The position numbers and the translations under genes are program-made. The notes beneath the pieces were generated by a model. That model was not told where the DNA came from and made no database searches. It saw nothing but the letters and a program-made list of their open reading frames with translations. A stretch of DNA of 64,000 nucleotides, taken from contig NZ_JNXC01000005.1 of the NCBI RefSeq assembly GCF_000716595.1, positions 124,001 to 188,000 of the forward strand, read 5' to 3'. This stretch comes from Saccharothrix sp. NRRL B-16314. Lineage in GTDB: Bacteria > Actinomycetota > Actinomycetes > Mycobacteriales > Pseudonocardiaceae. Below, one piece after another: positions 53,328 to 61,932 of the stretch (within the stretch, counting starts at the first letter, position 1; each line of letters starts with the position of its first letter).

Positions 53328-53936
53328 GTGACCACCACCGAGCCACGCCGCCGGCGGATGCCGAAGGCCCAGCGCAAGGCTCAGATGCTCGACATCGCCG
53401 AGGGCGTCTTCGCCGAGCGCGGGTACCTGGCGGCTTCGATGGACGAGATCGCCGAACGGGTCGGGGTGTCCAAGCCGATGCTCTACGAGTACTTCGGCTC
53501 CAAGGAGGGCCTGCTCATCGGCTGCATCCGCCGGGCACGCGCCGAACTGCTCGACCGCACGCAGCAGGCGATCACCGGCGCGGACGGGCCGGAGGAGGTC
53601 CTGCGCCGCGGCCTGCTGGCGTTCTTCGAGTTCATCGTCGACCACAAGCAGTCTTGGTCGCTGCTGCGGCAGGAGGCGGCGATCACCGTGCCCTCGGCCG
53701 TCGAGGAGGTCGAGGGCATCCGGCGCCAGCAGACGGACCTGATCGCGGCCGTGATCGTCGGCTTCGACTCCGACCTGGGCCCGGTCGAGGCCGAGGCGTT
53801 CGCGGAGATCGTGGTCGGCTCGGCCGAACGGCTGGCGCTGTGGTGCGAGCGCAGGCCCGAAGTGGGGCCCGCGCTCGCGACCGGTTACGTCATGGACGTC
53901 GTGTGGCGGGGTGTGTCGAACCGGCTCACGACCTGA
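53328..53936 (+). CDS. TetR-family transcriptional regulator
   Basis: A 202-residue regulator with the TetR HTH AEGVFAERGYLAASMDEIAE and RVGVSKPMLYEYFGSKEGLL. GTG 53328 may be leaderless, as TAGCCT lies seven bases upstream. Divergent from the flavin monooxygenase; the shared gap has a perfect TTACTCCAAGTAA site. Likely represses itself and the monooxygenase; a remote copy of its upstream motif precedes the acyl-CoA dehydrogenase at 36288. Confidence 0.93.
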   Translation: MTTTEPRRRRMPKAQRKAQMLDIAEGVFAERGYLAASMDEIAERVGVSKPMLYEYFGSKEGLLIGCIRRARAELLDRTQQAITGADGPEEVLRRGLLAFFEFIVDHKQSWSLLRQEAAITVPSAVEEVEGIRRQQTDLIAAVIVGFDSDLGPVEAEAFAEIVVGSAERLALWCERRPEVGPALATGYVMDVVWRGVSNRLTT

Positions 53937-53945
53937 CCCACGCGT

Positions 53946-54548
53946 TCACGCGCGGCGCCGGCGGCCGAACAGCACCAGGACCGAGCCCGCGACCAGCAGG
54001 GCCAGGCCGCCGAGGCCCGTCCAGAGTGGCGTAGTGCCCGTGTCGGCGAGTGCGTGCGTCGGGGTCGAGCCCGACATCGGCGGACCGGCGGGCACGGTGG
54101 TTTTCGGCGGCACGGTGTGCGAGGTGGCCGTCGTGTGGCCCACGTCCGTCGTCGTCACCGTGACGGAGGTGGTCGACGTGGTGCTGCCGGGCGTCGTGTG
54201 CGTCGTGGTCGACGAGGTCGTGTCGGACGTTGTCGTGCCGGACGTGGTCGTGCCCGACGTCGTAGCGGAAGTCGTGGTCGAGGTCGCCGACGTGCCGGAC
54301 ACGTCGGTCGTGGTGGTGGTCGCCCCTGTCGATGTCGTCGTGTAGCCGGTGGTCGTCGTGTACGACGTCGTCGTGGTGTGGCACGGCGGCTCACCGCGGT
54401 GCTTGCACACGTCGCCCCGGCCGTGACTTCCCCACGCCGGTACGTCCGAGGGCACGAACGGCGCCCACGGCGGATCGGCCAACGCCACTCCGGGCACGAC
54501 CAGCAATCCGAACGCGAGGCACACCGCGACGGTCATTCGACGGCTCAT
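53946..54548 (-). CDS. surface protein with Thr-rich stalk and LADTG sorting signal
   Basis: A 200-residue secreted protein. A signal peptide (MTVAVCLAFGLLVVPGVALA) is followed by a short DPPWAPFVPSDVPAWGSHGR domain with a CKHRGEPPC loop, then ~90 residues rich in Thr/Ser, and at the end LADTG-TTPLW, a hydrophobic helix and RRRRA. LAxTG is the signal recognised by class E sortases. The ATG at 54548 has GGAGG well placed. Function unknown; the stalk should project a tiny cysteine-looped head from the wall. Confidence 0.85.
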   Translation of the reverse strand: MSRRMTVAVCLAFGLLVVPGVALADPPWAPFVPSDVPAWGSHGRGDVCKHRGEPPCHTTTTSYTTTTGYTTTSTGATTTTTDVSGTSATSTTTSATTSGTTTSGTTTSDTTSSTTTHTTPGSTTSTTSVTVTTTDVGHTTATSHTVPPKTTVPAGPPMSGSTPTHALADTGTTPLWTGLGGLALLVAGSVLVLFGRRRRA

Positions 54549-54789
54549 CAAGGACCTCCAAACCAAAGACGTTGCTCCAAATGGCCTATCGGTTGCCGGT
54601 AGCATGGTGTCACTGAACGTGCACACAGTGTGCATATCTTTCGTGGGTCAACCGTTCGCGTGACGAACAGGCGGCAAAGCCGACGAAAGCGTCAGCTGCG
54701 GGTGCTCATTCACTCGATAGAGGGACACAAGACGCGGCGAAGCCGAAACGCAGGTCAGATAGGCCCCAAGACCAATCGGAAGGCAAGGC

Positions 54790-55095
54790 ATGTCCAAGCT
54801 CACCATCACTGCGAACTACCGACGCGAGGGCGACGACTGGGCGGTCGCCGTGCGTGCCGACGGGAAGGAACTCGACGCGACCGCGCCGGGCCTGATCGCG
54901 GCCAGGCTCGCGGCGGACCAGCTGGTGGACGAGATCGCGACCGGACGGACGAACCGGGCCGTCGTGCACATGCTGGACGGCGACGCGTTCGCGTTCTCGG
55001 TGGCGTACCTGCACACCCGCGCGGGGCTGACCCCACCGGCGCCGGCGGGTGAATCCGAAGCGAGCACTGCTCATGAGCAGGTGATCGAGGCTTGA
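54790..55095 (+). CDS. hypothetical protein (101 aa)
   Basis: A 101-residue protein starting at ATG 54790. Beta-rich front (SKLTITANYRREGDDWAVAV, then RADGKELDA) and a helix LIAARLAADQLVDEIATG, which resembles a HicB-like or DUF-type small domain; no DNA-binding motif is visible. It is followed 50 bp later by a TetR gene. I do not recognise a family. Confidence 0.72.
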   Translation: MSKLTITANYRREGDDWAVAVRADGKELDATAPGLIAARLAADQLVDEIATGRTNRAVVHMLDGDAFAFSVAYLHTRAGLTPPAPAGESEASTAHEQVIEA

Positions 55096-55147
55096 CGCCG
55101 GACGCTCCGGCCTAGGATGTCCGGCCAAAGGCGACGGGAGCACAGAC

Positions 55148-55762
55148 ATGGCCACACCGGTGTACAGCGGGGCCGCACGGACCCCGCAGCGGGGCAGACC
55201 GAGAGACGCCAGCCGGGACGACGCGCTGCGACAGGCCGCACTGGAGGTGATGGCCGAAGTGGGCTACCGGGCACTCACCATGGACGCCGTCGCGGCGCGC
55301 GCCCGTGCGGGCAAGGCGACGATCTACCGGCGGTGGGAGTCCAAGCTCGACCTCGTGATCGACACGTGCACCCAGCTCGCGCAGCAGAACCTGGCCGAGC
55401 CGGACACCGGCTCGTTGGCCGGCGACCTGCGTGAGTTCCTGAGCGCGTTCGCCGCGTTCCTGTCCGGCCCGATCGGCAAGGCGGCACAGGCCTTGGTCGG
55501 CGAGCTGCCGCACGAGCCGGAGCTGGCCACGGCGTTCCGCGACACGTTCCTGATCGCCCAGCGCGACGTGCTGCGCCGCATCCTCGAACGTGCCGCGGAA
55601 CGCGGTGAGCTGCGCGCGGACGCACCGCGCGGCATGGCGGTCGAGATCGCGGGCGCGGCTCTGATCTACCGGTTGATGCTCACCGGCGACCCACTTGACC
55701 TGCCGTTCGTGGACCGCGTGGTCGACCAGGTGCTACTGCCCCTCGTCGCCGAGGGGCAGTAG
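55148..55762 (+). CDS. TetR/AcrR-family regulator
   Basis: A 204-residue regulator with HTH EVMAEVGYRALTMDAVAARA and RAGKATIYRRWESKLDLVID, of the TetR_C_16-like branch. ATG 55148. No obvious divergent target; it is convergent with the DUF3618 gene (1 bp apart). Confidence 0.92.
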   Translation: MATPVYSGAARTPQRGRPRDASRDDALRQAALEVMAEVGYRALTMDAVAARARAGKATIYRRWESKLDLVIDTCTQLAQQNLAEPDTGSLAGDLREFLSAFAAFLSGPIGKAAQALVGELPHEPELATAFRDTFLIAQRDVLRRILERAAERGELRADAPRGMAVEIAGAALIYRLMLTGDPLDLPFVDRVVDQVLLPLVAEGQ

Positions 55763-55763
55763 G

Positions 55764-55985
55764 TCACCGGAACAGCTTGCGCAGCAAGGCGAACCCGACG
55801 AGCACGGCCACCGCGATCAGCGAGTACCGGATCTTGGGTTCGTCGAGCTTCGCGCGCACGCTCTCCTTGCCGGACTCGACGAAGCGCTGGGGATTCGCCC
55901 TGGTCCCCAGCTCGTCCAGGGTCACGGCCAGCGCGTCGCGAGCCTGCTCGATCTCGCGCTGGATGGTGTCGGGATCGCGGGCCAC
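55764..55985 (-). CDS. DUF3618 membrane-anchored protein
   Basis: A 73-residue protein: acidic/helical front ARDPDTIQREIEQARDALAV, TLDELGTRANPQRFV, and one C-terminal transmembrane helix (YSLIAVAVLVGFALLRKLFR). This is the actinobacterial DUF3618 pattern. GTG 55985 is preceded by AGGAGGAGAT. Function unknown. Confidence 0.9.
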   Translation of the reverse strand: MARDPDTIQREIEQARDALAVTLDELGTRANPQRFVESGKESVRAKLDEPKIRYSLIAVAVLVGFALLRKLFR

Positions 55986-56151
55986 ATCTCCTCCTAGCTG
56001 CGGTCTGGCCACAACCGTAGTTGAGGCGTCCGGGCGCCGTTGACGGGACCGGCCGGACGATGCCTCCGCAACGGCGTTTCGATTCGGGTGGGAGGGGTGG
56101 CGCGTCCCTCGGCACCGGGCCGTCGAAAGGTCCGGATAAGCTTGCGGGGTC

Positions 56152-56225
56152 GGGCTCGTAGCCCAATTGGCAGAGGCACACGGTTTAGGTCCGTGCCAGT
56201 GAGAGTTCGAGTCTCTCCGAGCCCA
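56152..56225 (+). tRNA. tRNA with UAG (Leu) anticodon, short variable arm
   Basis: A 74-nt cloverleaf: acceptor GGGCTCG/CGAGCCC, D arm GCCC..GGC, anticodon stem CACGG/CCGTG with loop TTTAGGT (anticodon TAG), five-base variable loop CCAGT, T arm GAGAGTTCGAGTCTCTC, discriminator A, no encoded CCA. A TAG anticodon reads CUA leucine codons, yet all canonical tRNA-Leu have a long variable arm, absent here. Confidence 0.85.
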
Positions 56226-56278
56226 CGCGTGACCCGCGGCCCTCGGCGTTCCGGCGCCGGGGGCCGCTTCGCGTTCGT

Positions 56279-57232
56279 TCACGCGGTGTAGCGCAGGACT
56301 TCCAGCATCGACTGCGGGTCGACCGCGGACGGGTCCGGTTCGACGCACGAGGCGAGTCCGGCGCGGATCGCGGCGACGTCCAGGCCCGTGCCGATGAGCA
56401 CCAGTTCGGTGCGCCGCGGGCCCGGCCACGCCGAGCGTTCGAACCGCAGGAACGCGCCGACCGTGTGCAGGCCGAACCGCTGGCGGTACCCCGGCACGTC
56501 GAACCGGACGAAGCCCTTGATCCGGTACAGGCCCTTCGGCCGGGCGTCGAGGAACGCCATGAGCCGGACCGGGTTCATCGCTTCGTCGGCGGTGAACTCG
56601 ATGCTGTCGTAGTGCACGTGATCGTGCTCTTCGTCCAGCAGGTCCTCGAACGACAGCTGGCCGTACCGCTCCCGTGGCCGTGGGTCGAACAGCAGGGCCG
56701 GGTCGACGCGCCCGAACGACGACAGCAGGACGGGCACGCCGGGCTTGAGCCGGTCGATCTCCGAGGCCAGCGCGGCCGGGTCGGCGACGCGGTCGGCCTT
56801 GTTCAGCACCACCAGGTCCGCCACGCGAAGGTGCCGGGCCAGGTCGTCGGGGAACTCGGCCGCGTCGACCAGGAGCACCAGGCCGCCGTAGACCAGGCGC
56901 GGGTTCTGGCTCGCGAGCAGCATCCGCGTCATCGCCTGCGGTTCGGCCAGGCCGCTGGCCTCGATCACGATGACGTCCACCAGCGAGTCGAGCTTGGCCA
57001 GCATGTCGTCGAGTTCGCTGACGTCGACCGCGCAGCACAGGCAGCCGTTGCTCAGCGAGACCGTGGAGTCGACCTGCCCGGCCACGCTCATCGCGTCGAT
57101 GCCGATCGCGCCGAAGTCGTTGACCACCACGCCGATCCGGGTGCCGCGACTGCCGCCGAGCAGGTGGTTGAGCAGCGTGGTCTTGCCGGAGCCGAGGAAC
57201 CCCGCGACCACGATCACCGGGATCCGCTTCAC
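56279..57232 (-). CDS. CobW/COG0523 family GTPase (metal chaperone)
   Basis: A 317-residue G3E GTPase with P-loop GFLGSGKTTLLNHLL, the metal-binding GCLCC motif (LSNGCLCCAVDVSELDDMLA), Walker B VIVIEASGLAEP and NKAD. CobW_C follows (residues ~230-310). Such proteins insert Zn, Co or Fe into enzymes. Starts at GTG 57232. No histidine-rich cluster beyond DEEHDHVHYD, seen in the middle and also typical. Confidence 0.92.
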   Translation of the reverse strand: MKRIPVIVVAGFLGSGKTTLLNHLLGGSRGTRIGVVVNDFGAIGIDAMSVAGQVDSTVSLSNGCLCCAVDVSELDDMLAKLDSLVDVIVIEASGLAEPQAMTRMLLASQNPRLVYGGLVLLVDAAEFPDDLARHLRVADLVVLNKADRVADPAALASEIDRLKPGVPVLLSSFGRVDPALLFDPRPRERYGQLSFEDLLDEEHDHVHYDSIEFTADEAMNPVRLMAFLDARPKGLYRIKGFVRFDVPGYRQRFGLHTVGAFLRFERSAWPGPRRTELVLIGTGLDVAAIRAGLASCVEPDPSAVDPQSMLEVLRYTA

Positions 57233-57297
57233 GTCGACCGATCCTAGTGCCGCCCCGATCGACGGGGTCGGGGTGCCCGCGCGGAACGCTCACGTGT

Positions 57298-57385
57298 TCT
57301 GAGCGTTGAACTCATGGGTTCCGAACGTAGGACTCGGGTGTCCTGAACGTAGGACTCACGGGTTCTGAACGTAGGACTCACGGGT
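57298..57385. repeat. GAACGTAGGACTCAC repeat cluster, site 2
   Basis: One GAGCGTTGAACTCATGGGTT unit is followed by three CGAACGTAGGACTC-type units (the last two with CACGGGT). It is one half of the arrangement seen at 51614-51746. Its last unit supplies the stop codon of the adjacent TetR gene. Confidence 0.85.
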
Positions 57386-57932
57386 GCATGAGGGTGGTGA
57401 AGTGGTCCATGGCGGCGGTGACGGCGGGTTCGTCGTCGGTGGCGACCAGGTCCAGGAGGAGGCCGCGGGCCACCGCCAGGCCGAGGCGGGCTCGGGCGGC
57501 GGCGACGTCCGGCGGGTGGCCGTTGGCGCGTTCCACGGCGGCCAGCGGTTCCAGCCAGTCCGTGACGATGCCGTCCAGCAGCGGGGTGGTGCCCGGTCGG
57601 CCTTGGACGGCCTGGGCGTAGAGCTCGAAGAACAGGCGTTCGTGGGCACGCAGGGCGGGGTCCGTCAGGACGCGCCAGAACTCGCGCGCGGCGTCCGCCG
57701 GGCTGTCGGTCGGCAGGAGGGACGCGAGCACGGCCCGCTGCTTCGCCTCGACCGCCCGCACGACCTCCACCAGGAGGCCTTCCATCGAGCCGAAGTGGTA
57801 GATCAGCATCCGGTGGCTGGTGCCGACGGCCTCGGCCAGGCGGCGCAGGCTCACGTCGGTCAGGCCGTGTTCGGCCATGTGGTCGACCACGGCGCCGAGG
57901 AGCCGTTCCCGCGGAGCCTCTTGTTCCGGCAT
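57378..57932 (-). CDS. TetR-family regulator
   Basis: A 184-residue regulator with HTH DHMAEHGLTDVSLRRLAEAV, GTSHRMLIYHFGSMEGLL. Starts at ATG 57932 and faces the SRPBCC gene head to head with only 14 bp between. Both start codons lie at or in two abutting operators (57932-57963), so it should repress both genes. Its stop lies inside the dispersed repeat cluster. Confidence 0.9.
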   Translation of the reverse strand: MPEQEAPRERLLGAVVDHMAEHGLTDVSLRRLAEAVGTSHRMLIYHFGSMEGLLVEVVRAVEAKQRAVLASLLPTDSPADAAREFWRVLTDPALRAHERLFFELYAQAVQGRPGTTPLLDGIVTDWLEPLAAVERANGHPPDVAAARARLGLAVARGLLLDLVATDDEPAVTAAMDHFTTLMHP

Positions 57933-57963
57933 GTACCGGATGGTACATGTACCGCATGGTTCA
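57932..57963. promoter_or_regulatory. two abutting 16-bp TetR operators
   Basis: TGTACC-GGAT-GGTACA (57932-57947, perfect) directly abuts TGTACC-GCAT-GGTTCA (57948-57963, one mismatched pair). They cover the two divergent start codons. Confidence 0.75.
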
Positions 57964-58384
57964 GACAGTGGACGTCCACGTGCGCAGCACCGCACCCCCG
58001 GATCGCGTTTACCGCCTGGCAGCGGACAGTTCCACCTGGCCCGAGTGGTCACCGGTGGTGCGGTACGAGCGGGAACGCGCGGGTGACGCGCATGGGGTCG
58101 GCGAGGTCCGGGTATTCCACAACAAAGGCCGCAAGGCGCTCACGAGGGAGGAGGTCGTCGAACTGACGCCGAACCGACGGGTGGGCTACGTCCTGCTGTC
58201 GGGTCTCGCCATTCGCGACTACCGCGCGTTCATCGACCTCACGCCGGACGGGGAGGGCACGGCGATCCGCTGGCACTCCTCGTTCGAACCGGAGGCGCGC
58301 GGTACCGGTTGGCTCTACCGCTTGGTGCTCCAAGCCGTGATCACGCGGTACGCCAAGGGCTTGGCGGAGCACGCCGGACGCTGA
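57947..58384 (+). CDS. SRPBCC (START-like) family protein
   Basis: A 145-residue helix-grip protein: VDVHVRSTAPPDRVYRLAAD, SSTWPEWSPVV, and the C-terminal EARGTGWLYRLVLQAVITRY AKGL helix. Such proteins bind hydrophobic ligands or act as cyclases. ATG 57947 or ATG 57956. It is paired divergently with a TetR gene over shared operators, which suggests its ligand or a metabolite of it is the regulator's signal. Confidence 0.88.
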   Translation: MYRMVQTVDVHVRSTAPPDRVYRLAADSSTWPEWSPVVRYERERAGDAHGVGEVRVFHNKGRKALTREEVVELTPNRRVGYVLLSGLAIRDYRAFIDLTPDGEGTAIRWHSSFEPEARGTGWLYRLVLQAVITRYAKGLAEHAGR

Positions 58385-58459
58385 CACTGGGGTTTTCCAC
58401 ACCCGGTCGTGCGGCCGGCTTCATGGCGGGGACGTCGGCGCGTTCGTAACTTCACGATC

Positions 58460-59077
58460 ATGGATGTCGTCTCGTGGCTGACCAACCTGATGGAATCGCT
58501 CGGCGCGCCCGGCGCCGGGATCGCGATCGCCCTGGAGAACCTGTTCCCACCACTGCCCAGTGAGCTGTTCCTGCCGCTCGCCGGCTTCACCGCGAGCCAG
58601 GGCAAGATGAGCCTCGTCGCCGCGATCATCTGGACCACCGTCGGGTCGGTCGCCGGCGCGCTGTCGCTCTACTACCTCGGCGCGCTGCTCGGCCGCGACC
58701 GGATGCGGGCGATCGCCCGGCGGATGCCGCTGATGAAGCTGTCCGATGTGGACAAGACCGAGGAGTGGTTCGCGCGGCACGGCAAGGCGACCGTGTTCTT
58801 CGGCCGGATGGTGCCGATCTTCCGCAGCCTCATCTCCATCCCCGCGGGCGTGGAACGCATGGCGCTGCCGGCTTTCGTGCTGCTCACGGCGGCGGGCAGC
58901 CTCATCTGGAACACCGCCCTCATCGTCGCCGGCTACGTCCTGGGCGAGAACTACCACGTCGTCGAGCAGTACCTGGGCATCGCGGGGAAGGTCGTGCTCG
59001 GCCTCGTGGTGCTGGCCGCCGGCTTCTTCATCGCGTCACGGCTCAGCCGGCGGAAGAACTCTCAGGCGCGCAAGTAG
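58460..59077 (+). CDS. DedA family membrane protein
   Basis: A 205-residue DedA/SNARE-associated protein with ENLFPPLPSELFLPLAGFTA, the FGRMVPIFRSLISIPAGVER re-entrant motif and five-six hydrophobic helices. DedA proteins are implicated in undecaprenyl-phosphate recycling and proton-coupled transport. Starts at ATG 58460. Its last 16 bp overlap the convergent response regulator gene. Confidence 0.94.
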   Translation: MDVVSWLTNLMESLGAPGAGIAIALENLFPPLPSELFLPLAGFTASQGKMSLVAAIIWTTVGSVAGALSLYYLGALLGRDRMRAIARRMPLMKLSDVDKTEEWFARHGKATVFFGRMVPIFRSLISIPAGVERMALPAFVLLTAAGSLIWNTALIVAGYVLGENYHVVEQYLGIAGKVVLGLVVLAAGFFIASRLSRRKNSQARK

Positions 59078-59700
59078 CGCAGGATCGCCAGCACCCGCCG
59101 GCTGTAACCGTCCACATCGGACAGCCGGAGCTTGTCGAAGATCGAGTTGATGTGCTTCTCCACCGCGCTGCGCGACACGTGGAGGCGCGCGGCGATCGCG
59201 TTGTTCGTGTGCCCCTCGGCCATGTGCGCCAGCACCTGGCGTTCCCGCTCGGTCAGCACGTCCAGCGGGTGGGTGGTGCGGGCCAGCAGCCGCCGCACCA
59301 CCTCGGGGTCGAACGCGACGTCGCCGTTCCCGACCCGGCGCAGCGCGTCCAGGAACTCCTCCACCTGGACCACCCGGTCCTTCAGCAGGTAGCCCACGCC
59401 GTCGGTGTGCTCGGTGAGCAGGTCGACGGCGTAGCGCTGCTCGACGTACTGCGACAGCACCAGCACGCCGACCCCCGGGAACCGCCGGCGGATCTCCAGC
59501 GCGGCCTTCATGCCCTCGTCGGAGTTCGTCGGCGGCATCCGCACGTCGGTCACCACCACGTCCGGCAGGTGCGCCGCCACCGCGCCGAGCAGGGCTTCCG
59601 CGTCTCCCACGGCCGCCACCACGTCGTGGCCCTCCTCGACCAGCAGCCGCACCAGGCCCTCGCGCAGCAACGTCGAGTCCTCGGCCAGGATCACCCGCAC
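59062..59700 (-). CDS. NarL/LuxR-type response regulator
   Basis: A 212-residue response regulator: receiver domain with phosphoacceptor Asp in VVVTDVRMPP and the Lys in GYLLKDRV, then a LuxR HTH (LTERERQVLAHMAEGHTNNA, IAARLHVSRSAVEKHINSIF). Starts at GTG 59700 overlapping the sensor kinase by 10 bp, so the pair is coupled. The target is unknown. Confidence 0.94.
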   Translation of the reverse strand: MRVILAEDSTLLREGLVRLLVEEGHDVVAAVGDAEALLGAVAAHLPDVVVTDVRMPPTNSDEGMKAALEIRRRFPGVGVLVLSQYVEQRYAVDLLTEHTDGVGYLLKDRVVQVEEFLDALRRVGNGDVAFDPEVVRRLLARTTHPLDVLTERERQVLAHMAEGHTNNAIAARLHVSRSAVEKHINSIFDKLRLSDVDGYSRRVLAILRYLRA

Positions 59701-60764
59701 GGCACCTCCGCGGTGATCACCGTCGGGCCGCCGACCGGGCTGCTCACGTCGAACGCGCCGTCGAGCGCGAGCACCCGCCGCGACAGGCCGGCCAGCCCGC
59801 CGCCCGCCGGGTCCGCTCCCCCGACGCCGTCGTCCGCGATGCGCACGCGCACCGCCCCGCCGTGCCCGGTGATGTCCACGTCGATCATCGTCGCACCCGA
59901 GTGCTTGGCCGCGTTCGTGACCGCCTCGCAGATCACGAAGTACACCGCCGTCTCCACCCGCGGCGGCGCGTCGAGCGGCGCGCACCGGATGCGCACCGGG
60001 ATCGCGGACCGGTCCGCCACCGCCTCCAGCGCGTCCGCCAAGCCCAACGAGTCCAACGCCGTCGGGTACACCCGCCAGGCGACCTCGCGCAGGTCCTCCA
60101 GCACGTGCCGGGACTCCTCGTGCGCCTGGACCAGCAGGTCGTCGGCGTGCTCCGGGTTGCGGCGGGCCCGGCCGAGCAGCATGCCCAGCGCGACCAGCCG
60201 CTGCTGCACGCCGTCGTGCAGGTCGCGCTCGATCCGGCGCCGCTCGGCGTCCACCGCCGCCACGATGCCCGCCCGGCTCGCCGCCAACTCGTCGATGCGC
60301 AGGCGCAGCAGCTCGGCTTCGCTCGGGCCGAGCCACCGACGGGCGACCTTCGCCTCCAGCGCGACCACCCCGATGATGCCCTGGACCTCGATGTAGAGCA
60401 GGACCGTGCCGATCAGCCCGGTCCACGCGAAGTCCGTCCAGTCGTCGGAGAGGTCCAGGCCGCTGCCGGGTCCGCCGACCACCAGCCGGTGCGCGACCAC
60501 CGCGCCCATGGCCAGCCCGTAGAACAGCCAGGCCAGCACGAACCCGCCGAACAGGCCGACCGGCGCGCGGACGGCCAGGTAGCGCACCGCCTGCGCCCTG
60601 GTCGGCTCGGCGCCGTCCAGGTCGAGGAACCACCGCAGCCGGCGGCGTTCCAGCCCGGCGACCGCCACGGCCGCGTTCCGGGCGAACGCCACGACGAGCA
60701 GGTCGAGCAGCGCCGACAGGAAGCCGAGCACCAGCCCGGCGACGACGCGCAGCCCCCTTCTCAC
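59691..60764 (-). CDS. NarL-type sensor histidine kinase
   Basis: A 357-residue membrane sensor. The N-terminal ~150 residues contain several transmembrane helices; the HisKA_3 box RRRIERDLHDGVQQRLVALG contains the phosphoryl-accepting His; a HATPase has EAVTNAAKHS, DDGVGG and GGLAGLSRR. Start GTG 60764, with TAACCT seven bases upstream, suggests a leaderless transcript. Partner of the overlapping response regulator. Confidence 0.92.
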   Translation of the reverse strand: MRRGLRVVAGLVLGFLSALLDLLVVAFARNAAVAVAGLERRRLRWFLDLDGAEPTRAQAVRYLAVRAPVGLFGGFVLAWLFYGLAMGAVVAHRLVVGGPGSGLDLSDDWTDFAWTGLIGTVLLYIEVQGIIGVVALEAKVARRWLGPSEAELLRLRIDELAASRAGIVAAVDAERRRIERDLHDGVQQRLVALGMLLGRARRNPEHADDLLVQAHEESRHVLEDLREVAWRVYPTALDSLGLADALEAVADRSAIPVRIRCAPLDAPPRVETAVYFVICEAVTNAAKHSGATMIDVDITGHGGAVRVRIADDGVGGADPAGGGLAGLSRRVLALDGAFDVSSPVGGPTVITAEVPCG

Positions 60765-60795
60765 CTGATCGAGGTTAGTCGGGGTCGGGTGATCG

Positions 60796-61833
60796 TCAGG
60801 CGGCTTCGCGGCGGGACAGCGACTCCCGGATCTCCTTCGCCGCCGCACGTCCCGCGCGCGTCGCGCCGACCGTGCTGGCCGACGGGCCGTAGCCGACGAG
60901 GTGCACGCGCGGGTCGGCGACGACCCTGGTGCCGTCGAGCCGGATGCCGCCGCCGGACGTGCGCAGGCGCAGCGGCGCCAGGTGGTCGAGCGCGGCGCGG
61001 AACCCGGTCGCCCAGATGATCACGTCGGCCCGCTCGTGCGTGCCGTCCGGCCAGACCACGCCGTCCTCGGTGATCCGCTCGAACACCGGCCGGCGGTCGA
61101 GCACGCCGGTCCTGAGGGCTTCGCGCACGGCCGGTGTGAGGCTCAGGCCCGTCACGCTGACCACGCTGCGGGGCGGCAGGCCCTGGCGGACGCGTTCCTC
61201 GACCGCGGCGACCACGGCCCGGCCGAGTTCCGGCGTGAACGGCTCGTCGGAGAACTCCGGCTCGCGGCGGGTCACCCACGTCGTGGTGGCGTGCCGGGCG
61301 ATCTCCAGCAGCTGCTGGACCGCCGACGTGCCGCCGCCGACCACGACCACGTGCTGCCCCGCGAACTCCTCCGGCCCCCGGTACTGCGACGAGTGCAGTT
61401 GGCGGCCCCGGAACAGCTCCTGGCCGGGGTAGCGGGGCCAGAACGGGCGCGTCCACGTGCCGGTCGCGTTCACCAGCGCCTTCGTCTCCCAGACGCCGCG
61501 GTCGGTCTCGACCCGCAGCAGTCCGCCATGGTCACGGACGGCGTGCACGCGCACTGGCCGCTCCACCTCGATGCCGTTGCGGCGTTCGAAGTCGGCGAAG
61601 TACGCGGGCAGCACCTCGTTGGCCGGCGCGGTCGGGTCCGGTTCGGCGAACGGCATGCCGGGCAGGTCGTGGATGCCGTGCACGGTGGCCATCCGCAACG
61701 TCGGCCAGCGGTGCCGCCACGCGCCGCCCGGCCCGGCGTCGGCGTCCAGCACGACGTGGTCGAGGTTCGCGCGCTTCAGGAAGTAGGCCGCGGACAACCC
61801 CGCCTGACCTGCACCGATCACGACCACGTCCAT
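60796..61833 (-). CDS. FAD-dependent oxidoreductase / FMO-like
   Basis: A 345-residue flavoprotein with FAD-binding [25 protein letters not shown]-binding [20 protein letters not shown] and the [14 protein letters not shown] motif. Resembles class B flavin monooxygenases but shorter than BVMOs and without their fingerprint. ATG 61833. Divergent from the LLM oxidoreductase. Substrate unknown. Confidence 0.9.
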   Translation of the reverse strand: MDVVVIGAGQAGLSAAYFLKRANLDHVVLDADAGPGGAWRHRWPTLRMATVHGIHDLPGMPFAEPDPTAPANEVLPAYFADFERRNGIEVERPVRVHAVRDHGGLLRVETDRGVWETKALVNATGTWTRPFWPRYPGQELFRGRQLHSSQYRGPEEFAGQHVVVVGGGTSAVQQLLEIARHATTTWVTRREPEFSDEPFTPELGRAVVAAVEERVRQGLPPRSVVSVTGLSLTPAVREALRTGVLDRRPVFERITEDGVVWPDGTHERADVIIWATGFRAALDHLAPLRLRTSGGGIRLDGTRVVADPRVHLVGYGPSASTVGATRAGRAAAKEIRESLSRREAA

Positions 61834-61932
61834 ATCCCGACCAACACCCGGACCCGCGGCGGGCTTCCCGGTGTGATCGTCACGATGGTCACACCAGGAA
61901 GACACCGGGAACCGCGCGCGTTGATCCCGGGC

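Noticed and set aside
56152..56225. Amber-suppressor tRNA
   Set aside because: The anticodon TAG reads CUA, not UAG; a UAG suppressor would need anticodon CTA.
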